Shown: positions 58,294-64,000 of the stretch, one piece after another
Position numbering within the stretch: the stretch's first letter is position 1
How the letters are laid out: each line of letters opens with the position of its first letter
Assembly: GCA_017848965.1 (NCBI GenBank)
Contig: JAFIHA010000025.1
Location: 1-64,000, forward strand
DNA: 64,000 nt
DNA from: Dechloromonas aromatica (nom. nud.)
Lineage (GTDB): Bacteria; Pseudomonadota; Gammaproteobacteria; Burkholderiales; Rhodocyclaceae
Direction: 5' to 3'
The notes under the pieces: generated by a model
Told to the model about the DNA's origin: nothing
Seen by the model: only the letters and a program-made list of their open reading frames with translations
The model's database searches: none
Translations under genes and position numbers: made by a program

Positions 58294-58629
58294 ATGGAAT
58301 TCCTGCTTTCCTCGGCCATCGGCCTGCTCACCGCCGCCGGCGTCTACCTGGTGCTACGCGCCCGCACCTGGCCGGTCGTCCTCGGCCTCGCCCTGCTCTC
58401 CTACGCGACCAATCTCTTCCTGTTCGCCACCGGCCGCCTGGTGCTCAACCAGCCGCCGGTAATCTCGGCGAGTGCCGCCGGCTACACCGATCCCTTGCCG
58501 CAGGCGCTGGTCCTCACCGCCATCGTCATCTCCTTCGGCATGACCGCGGTGATCGTCGTCATGGCCTTGCGCAGCTTCTTCGAGAACGGCAGCGACCATG
58601 TCGACGGCAAGGCGGAGGACGCCGCATGA
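58294..58629 (+). CDS. mrpC: Na+/H+ antiporter subunit MrpC
   Basis: A 111-residue NuoK-like protein with three helices. The typical opening is MEFLLSSAIGLLTAAGVYLV and a family segment ALVLTAIVISFGMTAVIVV follows. The ATG at 58294 is 1 bp after mrpA ends and matches relatives; an ATG at 58279 is less likely. Overlaps mrpD by 4 bp. Confidence 0.92.
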   Translation: MEFLLSSAIGLLTAAGVYLVLRARTWPVVLGLALLSYATNLFLFATGRLVLNQPPVISASAAGYTDPLPQALVLTAIVISFGMTAVIVVMALRSFFENGSDHVDGKAEDAA

Positions 58630-60155
58630 ACCACTGGATCATCGCGCCCATCCTGCTGCCGGCGATCATGGCGCCGATCCTGCTGATGAGCGCCCGCTAC
58701 GATATCGTCCTCGCCCGCGTCTTCTCGCTCGCCTCGACCGTCGCCCTGCTCGGCATCGCCCTGGCGCTGGGCAGCATGGTCGGCGACGGCCAGATCCTGA
58801 GCTACGCGCTCGGCAACTGGGTCGCCCCCTTCGGCATCGTCCTCGTCGCCGACCGGCTGTCGGTGATGATGCTCGTCCTCACCGCGCTCCTCGCGCTGGC
58901 CGTGCTGTTCTTCGCCATCGACGGCGGCGACCGCGACGGCCGCCATTTCCACGCCCTCTACCAGTTCCAGTTGATGGGCATCAACGGCGCCTTCCTGACC
59001 GGCGACTTCTTCAACCTCTTCGTCTTCTTCGAAGTCCTGCTGATCGCTTCCTACGGCCTGATGGTGCACGGCGGCGGCCCGGCCCGGGTCAAGGCCGGCG
59101 TCCAGTACGTGGTGATCAACCTGGTCGGCTCGACGCTGTTTCTGATCGCCGTCGGCATGATCTACTCGGTCGCCGGCACCTTGAACATGGCCGACCTGGC
59201 ACTCAAGGTGCCGCAGGTTGCTGCCGCCGACCAGGCGCTGCTGCAGGCCGGCGCGCTGCTCCTGCTGCTCGTCTTCTGCATCAAGGCGGCGCTGGTGCCG
59301 GTGCATTTCTGGCTGCCCGGCACCTACGCCAACGCACCGGCGCCGGTCGCCGCGCTGTTCGCGATCATGACCAAGGTCGGCGCCTACTGCGTGATCCGCC
59401 TCTACGTGCTGGCCTTCGGCGAAGAGGCTGGCGCCGCCGCCTGGCTGGCCGCGCCCTGGCTGCTGCCGGCAGCCCTCGTCACCTTGACGCTGGGCATGAT
59501 CGGCGTCCTCGCCGCCCGTCGTCTCGGTCAGCTCGCCAGCTTCGCGGTGATCGGTTCGATGGGCATGCTGCTCACCGGCATCGCGCTGTTCACCCCGCAA
59601 GCCCTGTCGGCGGCGCTCTACTACCTGCTGCATTCGACGCTGGCCGGCGCCGTGCTGTTCCTGATCGCCGACCTGATCGCCCGCCGCCGCCCTGGCATCG
59701 ACGACCAGTTGTCGCCGGCCCCGCGTTTCGCCCAGCAGAGCCTGCTCGCCGCCGCCTTCTTCGTCGCCGCCATCGCCGCCACCGGCATGCCGCCGCTGTC
59801 CGGCTTCGTCGGCAAGCTGCTGATCCTCGACGCCGCCCGCGACAACCTGCAGGCGACGACGATCTGGGCGCTGGTGCTGGGCACCTCGCTGCTCGCCATC
59901 ATCGGCTTCGGTCGCGCCGGCAGCACGCTGTTCTGGAAGAGCACAGCACAACCCGGCAACTTCCCCGCCCCGGCGACCGGCAACGCGCTGGCGCTGGTCG
60001 CCATCGGCCTGCTGCTCGCCGGCAACGTCGCCCTGACCCTGTTTGCCGGCCCGCTGACCGCCTATCTCGAAGCGACGGCGCAACAAGTCTTCGCCACCCA
60101 CCGCTATATCGAAGCCGTACTCGGCAATACCGTTCTGCCAGGAGGACTGCTCTGA
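58626..60155 (+). CDS. mrpD: Na+/H+ antiporter subunit MrpD
   Basis: A 509-residue NuoM/NuoN-like proton antiporter subunit with about 14 helices. Family segments are GDFFNLFVFFEVLLIASYGL, VPVHFWLPGTYANAPAPVAALFA and the C-terminal MPPLSGFVGKLLIL. Its stop overlaps the mrpE start by one base. Confidence 0.94.
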   Translation: MNHWIIAPILLPAIMAPILLMSARYDIVLARVFSLASTVALLGIALALGSMVGDGQILSYALGNWVAPFGIVLVADRLSVMMLVLTALLALAVLFFAIDGGDRDGRHFHALYQFQLMGINGAFLTGDFFNLFVFFEVLLIASYGLMVHGGGPARVKAGVQYVVINLVGSTLFLIAVGMIYSVAGTLNMADLALKVPQVAAADQALLQAGALLLLLVFCIKAALVPVHFWLPGTYANAPAPVAALFAIMTKVGAYCVIRLYVLAFGEEAGAAAWLAAPWLLPAALVTLTLGMIGVLAARRLGQLASFAVIGSMGMLLTGIALFTPQALSAALYYLLHSTLAGAVLFLIADLIARRRPGIDDQLSPAPRFAQQSLLAAAFFVAAIAATGMPPLSGFVGKLLILDAARDNLQATTIWALVLGTSLLAIIGFGRAGSTLFWKSTAQPGNFPAPATGNALALVAIGLLLAGNVALTLFAGPLTAYLEATAQQVFATHRYIEAVLGNTVLPGGLL

Positions 60156-60676
60156 TGGCTCATCCATCTGCGCCACGCCCGACCCTGCTCCGGCGCTGGT
60201 TTCCCCATCCGCTGCTCAGCCTGACGCTGACGCTGATCTGGCTGCTGCTGATCAACGGGGTATCGGTCGGCGGGCTGCTGGTCGGGCTGACGCTGGGCAT
60301 CGCCATCCCGCGGCTGACCGGCGGCTTCTGGCCGGATCGCCCGGGTATCCGCAACTACCGCCGGATCTTCAGCTATCTCCTGCTGGTGATGTGGGACATC
60401 GCCGTCGCCAACCTCCAGGTGGCCAGGATCATCCTCTTCCGCCCGCTGGCCAGCCTGCACACGCGCTGGGTCTGCGTGCCGCTGGCGCTGACCAGCCCGG
60501 AAGGCATCGCCGTCTTCGCCGGCACCATCACGATGACGCCGGGCACCGTCAGCTGCGACCTGGCCGCCGACGGCAAGTCGCTGCTCGTGCATTGCCTCGA
60601 CGCGCCGGACCCCGAAGCCGCTGTGCGCGACATGAAGGAACGTTACGAATCCCGGCTGCTGGAGATCTTCCCGTGA
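60155..60676 (+). CDS. mrpE: Na+/H+ antiporter subunit MrpE
   Basis: A 173-residue subunit with two N-terminal helices and the cytoplasmic domain typical of MrpE (VWDIAVANLQVARIILF-like segment, FAGTITMTPGTVSCDL). It is required for activity of the seven-subunit complex. The stop overlaps the GTG of mrpF by 4 bp (GTGA). Confidence 0.92.
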   Translation: MAHPSAPRPTLLRRWFPHPLLSLTLTLIWLLLINGVSVGGLLVGLTLGIAIPRLTGGFWPDRPGIRNYRRIFSYLLLVMWDIAVANLQVARIILFRPLASLHTRWVCVPLALTSPEGIAVFAGTITMTPGTVSCDLAADGKSLLVHCLDAPDPEAAVRDMKERYESRLLEIFP

Positions 60677-60942
60677 TCGAATACGCCATCCATTACGCCT
60701 ACGTGGCGATCAGTCTCGGCCTGCTCTTCAACCTGTGGCGACTGTTTGCCGGTCCCAGCACGACCGACCGGGTGCTGGCGGTCGATACCATGGTGATCAA
60801 CGTCATCGCGCTGATCATCGTCTACGGGATCCAGACCGGCAGCACGATGTACTTCGAAGCGGCACTGCTGCTCGCCATGTTCGGTTTCGTGTCCACCGTC
60901 GCCTACTGCAAGTTCATCCTGCGCGGCAACATCATCGAATAG
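60673..60942 (+). CDS. mrpF: Na+/H+ antiporter subunit MrpF
   Basis: An 89-residue protein with three helices (FRLFAGPSTTDRVLAVDT-like loop, YFEAALLLAMFGFVSTVAYCKFI). A GTG at 60673 is the start, overlapping the mrpE stop. mrpG follows after 9 bp with a GGAG site. Confidence 0.9.
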   Translation: MIEYAIHYAYVAISLGLLFNLWRLFAGPSTTDRVLAVDTMVINVIALIIVYGIQTGSTMYFEAALLLAMFGFVSTVAYCKFILRGNIIE

Positions 60943-60951
60943 GAGAAAAGC

Positions 60952-61401
60952 ATGGCATGGTTCAACGAACTGCTCGTCTCGGCGCTCATCGTCATCGGCG
61001 CCAGCTTCGCCCTGGTCGGCTCCTGGGGGCTGGTCCGGCTGCCCGACCTGATGAGCCGGCTGCACGCGCCGACCAAGGCAACGACGCTCGGCGTCGGCGG
61101 CGCCCTGGTCGCCTCGATGGTCTATTTCCTGGCCGGCAACGGCACGCTATCGGTGCACGAACTGCTGATCACCCTGTTCCTGTTCCTGACCGCGCCGCTG
61201 ACCGCCCACTTCCTGGCCAAGGCCTGGATGCACAGCCAGCGGCCAGGCGATCTGCCGCAACCCGCGCAGCGCGGCTGGTCGACTTTCGATGCCGGCGAAG
61301 CGGAGCGGGAAGCGGCGAGCGACCAGCCCCGGCCGCCGCCGCTCAGTGATGCATGTGGTTCATCGGCATCGCCGCCGCCGGCATCGCCTTCGTCACCTTG
61401 A
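60952..61401 (+). CDS. mrpG: Na+/H+ antiporter subunit MrpG
   Basis: A 149-residue protein with three helices (VLRLPDLMSRLHAPTKATTLGVGGA-type loop). The last 40 residues are Pro/Ser/Ala-rich and the final 59 bp are antisense to the end of the copper chaperone gene, so the tail may be dispensable. Last gene of the mrp operon. Confidence 0.88.
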   Translation: MAWFNELLVSALIVIGASFALVGSWGLVRLPDLMSRLHAPTKATTLGVGGALVASMVYFLAGNGTLSVHELLITLFLFLTAPLTAHFLAKAWMHSQRPGDLPQPAQRGWSTFDAGEAEREAASDQPRPPPLSDACGSSASPPPASPSSP

Positions 61402-61810
61402 CCTCGACCGACTTGCTGCTGCCGTCGGCGAAACCGAGCGTCAGCGGCACCACCTGCCCCTCGCTGAGGGGTGCCTGCATGTTGATCAGCATGATGTGCA
61501 GGCCGCTCGGCTGAAGCACCGCTTCGCCCCGGGCGGGGATGACGATTTCGGGAATCTGGCGCATGCGCATCACGCCGTTATCGTTGAGGTGCGTATGCAG
61601 TTCCGAGAGTTTCGAGGCCGGGTTCGCCACCTTGACCAGCTTCGCCTCATTGGCGCCCTTGTTCTTCAACACCATGAAGGCAGCGGTGGCAGTGGCGTTG
61701 GGCGGCGCCAGGCGGATGTAGGGATCAACGACGGCGACGTCGTCGGCGCTGCCGGCAAGGACGGCGCTCGACAGGCCAAGGGCGGCGATCAGCAGGGACA
61801 GGCGTTTCAT
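61343..61810 (-). CDS. Periplasmic copper chaperone PCuAC
   Basis: A 155-residue secreted protein with signal peptide (MKRLSLLIAALGLSSAVLA) and a PCuAC domain. Copper ligands are visible in LHTHLNDNGVMRMRQ and QPSGLHIMLINM, matching the H(M)x10Mx21HxM pattern. A Met/His-rich end (MPMNHMHH) may bind additional copper. It delivers Cu(I) to the CuA site of cytochrome oxidase, usually with Sco, whose gene is 16 bp upstream. Confidence 0.92.
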   Translation of the reverse strand: MKRLSLLIAALGLSSAVLAGSADDVAVVDPYIRLAPPNATATAAFMVLKNKGANEAKLVKVANPASKLSELHTHLNDNGVMRMRQIPEIVIPARGEAVLQPSGLHIMLINMQAPLSEGQVVPLTLGFADGSSKSVEVKVTKAMPAAAMPMNHMHH

Positions 61811-61826
61811 GGCAGGGCTCCTTGTT

Positions 61827-62423
61827 TCAGTTCAGGTATTGACGGATCAGCGCGACCATCTGTGCCGGCGGCGTGCCGTGCGCCAGGCGTGCGCGCAGGC
61901 GGCCGTCGGGGCCGATGAGGAAGGTTTCCGCCGAGTGATCGACGGCGTAGTTGCCGCCCTCGCCCGGCGGCTGCAATTTGTAGATCACGCCGTAGCGAGC
62001 GGCGACTTCGGCGATCTGTGGCGCGTCGCCGGTGACACCGACGAAGCTGGGGTCGAAGAATTCGAGATAGCTCTTGAGATGGGCCGGCGTGTCGCGTTGC
62101 GGGTCCACCGAGACGAAGAGCAGCGCGACCTTCTGTCGCTCTTCCGGGGTCAGCAGCGCGCGCGCTTCGAGGACGGTATTGAGCGTCGTCGGGCAGATGT
62201 CGGGGCAGAAGGTGTAGCCGAAATAGACGAGAACGAGACGGCCGGCATAATCGTGCAGCGCGACCGGCCCGGCCGCGCCCTGCAGCGTGAAATCGCCGCC
62301 CGCCGGCAGCGGGTTGGGCGGCGTCGCCGGGCGGGCGCCGGGATCGGGATGCCAGAACAGCAGCAAGGCGAGAATCAGCGCGGCGAGCGCGGCGGCGATG
62401 GCGGCAAGGATGCGTTCAGACAT
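61827..62423 (-). CDS. SCO1/SenC-family copper chaperone
   Basis: A 198-residue membrane-anchored thioredoxin-fold protein with an N-terminal helix (about 6-24). The redox and copper motif FCPDICPTTL (CxxxC) is followed by a late histidine in VDHSAETFLI. It assembles or reduces the CuA centre of oxidase. Operon with PCuAC and the upstream gene (1 bp gap). Confidence 0.94.
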   Translation of the reverse strand: MSERILAAIAAALAALILALLLFWHPDPGARPATPPNPLPAGGDFTLQGAAGPVALHDYAGRLVLVYFGYTFCPDICPTTLNTVLEARALLTPEERQKVALLFVSVDPQRDTPAHLKSYLEFFDPSFVGVTGDAPQIAEVAARYGVIYKLQPPGEGGNYAVDHSAETFLIGPDGRLRARLAHGTPPAQMVALIRQYLN

Positions 62424-62424
62424 G

Positions 62425-62880
62425 TCAGCCCGTCACGAAACGAAAGGGAATGGCCACCCGTGAACCGGGTAGATCGACCAGCACCGTCGCCTGCCAGCTC
62501 ATGCGGCCGGTGACGCAGACCGGCAGCGTCGCCTCGCCGGAGAAGAGGCCCGGCGCGTCTTCCCGCAGCAAGGGGCGATTGAAGCCCATGTCCATGTCGA
62601 CGCCGGCGAAATCGATCTCGACACGGCTGGCGCCGCCCGCCTCGACCGTCACCGGGAAGGCCTTGACCAACGGGATCGGCCGCGTACCGATAGTCAGCGT
62701 GACCTGCCCGCCGCCGGGCAGACTTGCCGAACAGGCGCCTTCCTGCAGGTTGCAGGCGGCGTCGGGTTCGACCGTCAGGTCCGACTTCGGCAGCAGCAGC
62801 GGCGACAGCTTGTAGCCGACGACGACGACCAGCAGGATCAGCAGGATGCCGATGAGGTCGAGGAGTATCTTCCTGTTCAC
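62425..62880 (-). CDS. Membrane-anchored periplasmic protein of the Sco operon
   Basis: A 151-residue protein with one N-terminal helix (about 6-24) and a periplasmic beta-rich domain with VDMDMGFNRPLL and two cysteine pairs. A GTG at 62880 with a GGAAGG site is used, since no ATG fits. No family name is secure; relatives sit beside Sco and PCuAC genes. A role in oxidase copper assembly is inference. Confidence 0.65.
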   Translation of the reverse strand: MNRKILLDLIGILLILLVVVVGYKLSPLLLPKSDLTVEPDAACNLQEGACSASLPGGGQVTLTIGTRPIPLVKAFPVTVEAGGASRVEIDFAGVDMDMGFNRPLLREDAPGLFSGEATLPVCVTGRMSWQATVLVDLPGSRVAIPFRFVTG

Positions 62881-63044
62881 TTGTTTCCTTCCGCATGGCC
62901 TTGCCGCCAGCGTCCCGGCAAGACCGGCGGCGATTCTGGCACAGCCCCGCTGGCGCACCCCTGCGACAAATTGCCGCAGGTCGGCGGACAGCTCATTTAT
63001 CAAATGCTAATATTCAGCCCCTGCCCATTTTTCCTGATCGCCCC

Positions 63045-63536
63045 GTGAAGCAACTTCTTGCCGCCCTTGCCCTCGCCCTTGTCGCCAACCTGAGCAGCGC
63101 CCAGCCGGCACCGGACAGCGCGCCCTTCTTCGGCGCCACGCTGGCCAATGCCGACGACCGGCCGGTGGCGATGAGCCGCTACCGTGGCAAACCGGTCGTG
63201 GTCAACTTCTGGGCCCGCTGGTGCCCGCCCTGCCGGGCCGAGATTCCCGAACTCAACAGCTTCGCCAAAAAACACGCCGGCAAGATCGACGTCGTCGGCA
63301 TCGGCATCGAGGACGACGCGGCGGCGGTCAAGGCCTTCGCCCGCGACTTCCCGATCCAATACCCGGTCTATCTCGCCCGCGAACAGGCGCACGCGCTGAT
63401 GTCCGGCCTCGGCAACGCGCGCGGCGGTTTGCCCTATACGCTGTTCATCGACCGCAACGGCAAGGTGATCGGCGGCAAGCTGGGCATGCTGCGCCAGGCC
63501 GACCTCGACGCTGCGGCGCCGCTGCTGCTGCGCTGA
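63045..63536 (+). CDS. TlpA/ResA-like periplasmic thioredoxin
   Basis: A 163-residue protein with a signal peptide (GTG start at 63045, cleavage near SSA) and a thioredoxin fold with active site WARWCPPCRAEIPEL and cis-Pro region GGLPYTLFIDRNG. It reduces periplasmic disulfides, for example in apocytochrome c or CuA assembly. The divergent Sco operon supports that role. Confidence 0.9.
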   Translation: MKQLLAALALALVANLSSAQPAPDSAPFFGATLANADDRPVAMSRYRGKPVVVNFWARWCPPCRAEIPELNSFAKKHAGKIDVVGIGIEDDAAAVKAFARDFPIQYPVYLAREQAHALMSGLGNARGGLPYTLFIDRNGKVIGGKLGMLRQADLDAAAPLLLR

Positions 63537-63546
63537 CCGCTGCCGC

Positions 63547-63726
63547 TCAGGAGCGATCCTGACGGCCATCCCGGGAAAACAGCATGGTGATGCCGACGCC
63601 GATCGGGATCAGCGGCCACCAGGTGCCGATCAACTGAAAGATGTTGACGTGAAAGAGGTCCAGGTTGGCACCGAGGGCGACGACGCCGACGGTGATCAGG
63701 ACGATGGCAGCAACGTTTCCCTTCAT
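63547..63726 (-). CDS. Small LiaI/LiaF-like membrane protein
   Basis: A 59-residue protein with two helices (VAAIVLITVGVVALGANL and LIGTWWPLIPIGVGITMLF). The GTWWPLIPIGVG segment is typical of the LiaI-LiaF-like (DUF5668) family. Function is unknown. Located between a thioredoxin gene and relA. Confidence 0.75.
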   Translation of the reverse strand: MKGNVAAIVLITVGVVALGANLDLFHVNIFQLIGTWWPLIPIGVGITMLFSRDGRQDRS

Positions 63727-63742
63727 CGGGGACTCCCTGGAT

Positions 63743-64000
63743 TCAGGCACGACGGACGCCGACAACGCCTTCGACCTCGTGGATCAGGCCGAGGGTGCGC
63801 TGCAGCTGACGCAGATTGACGATTTCGACGGTGAAGCTCATGTGCGCGTTGCCCTGGCGCGACTGCGTATTGACGCCGACGACGTTGAGCTTCTCGCGGG
63901 TGAAGATTTCCGAGATGTCGCGCAGCAGGCCCTGGCGGTCGTGCGCATCGACGACGATGTCGCAGGCGAAGGTGCCGGTGGTCTCGCTGCCCCAGTCAGT
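63743..64000 (-). CDS. relA: 3' end of RelA/SpoT-family (p)ppGpp synthetase
   Basis: Partial gene; 85 residues are visible. They form the C-terminal ACT domain (DIVVDAHDRQGLLRDISEIF, NVVGVNTQSR, LIHEVEGVVGVRR) of a stringent-response enzyme. The rest lies beyond the window. RelA rather than SpoT is inferred from the ACT sequence and is not certain. Confidence 0.85.
   Translation of the reverse strand, partial: TDWGSETTGTFACDIVVDAHDRQGLLRDISEIFTREKLNVVGVNTQSRQGNAHMSFTVEIVNLRQLQRTLGLIHEVEGVVGVRRA

Overview
The window looks like a chromosome segment of a GC-rich betaproteobacterium, most likely from the Rhodocyclales (Dechloromonas/Azospira/Thauera relatives). This is an inference from gene content: a class I PHA cluster (phaC, two phaB, phaR), a RegB/RegA redox pair, a Wolinella-type fumarate reductase, a fused-subunit Mrp antiporter and many large multidomain signalling proteins. 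Genes are tightly packed with many 4-bp ATGA overlaps. No rRNA, CRISPR array, intact insertion sequence or prophage was seen.

Layout. 1-501: non-coding, with a 225-bp quasi-palindrome and a second hairpin-bearing repeat. 502-8099: a CHASE/PAS hybrid histidine kinase, then, divergently, a histidine kinase whose N-terminus is a whole 12-TM NCS1-type permease followed by a Cys-rich module, with its LuxR-type response regulator. 8100-10940: a looser, less GC-rich patch with a PhyH-family oxygenase and small orphan ORFs, ending at tRNA-Asn. 11076-18000 (minus): an eight-gene run with dinG-like helicase, an ATP-grasp protein, GNAT, ABM protein, mobB, moeA, moaD and ylqF. 18220-21784: frdCAB. 21804-22495: a HigBA-type toxin-antitoxin pair. 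22650-27622: TauE exporter, divergent LysR regulator and a three-part ABC exporter. 27681-29432: class V aminotransferase and a Spy-like periplasmic protein. 29507-33436 (minus): phaC-phaB-phaB-phaR.

33582-36280: a small membrane protein, pgeF, rluD and bamD. 36326-43799 (minus): a DUF748/AsmA-like giant, rmuC, a DUF3293 protein and a Ser/Thr kinase-HDOD-GAF protein. 43871-44678: a membrane protein and a stand-alone receiver. 44684-49533: gloB, a yafS-like methyltransferase, rnhA and dnaQ (the order known in E. coli), then a membrane-anchored hydrolase and an M18 aminopeptidase. 49610-53345: a DUF2798 protein and a MASE1-CHASE-PAS-GGDEF-EAL protein. 53490-55276: regBA. 55446-61401: mrpA(B)CDEFG. 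61343-62880 (minus): PCuAC and Sco copper chaperones with a membrane-anchored protein. 63045-63536: a TlpA-like thioredoxin. The window ends in a small membrane protein and the 3' end of relA.

How the genes work together. Much of the window concerns energy state and redox: RegBA (with a candidate RegA site upstream of regB), Mrp sodium/proton exchange, oxidase copper loading, fumarate respiration, molybdenum cofactor synthesis and PHA storage. The most unusual objects are the permease-histidine kinase fusion, the kinase-HDOD-GAF fusion, the uncharacterised ATP-grasp protein and the 225-bp quasi-palindrome. Promoters and operators given here were read by eye and are hypotheses.
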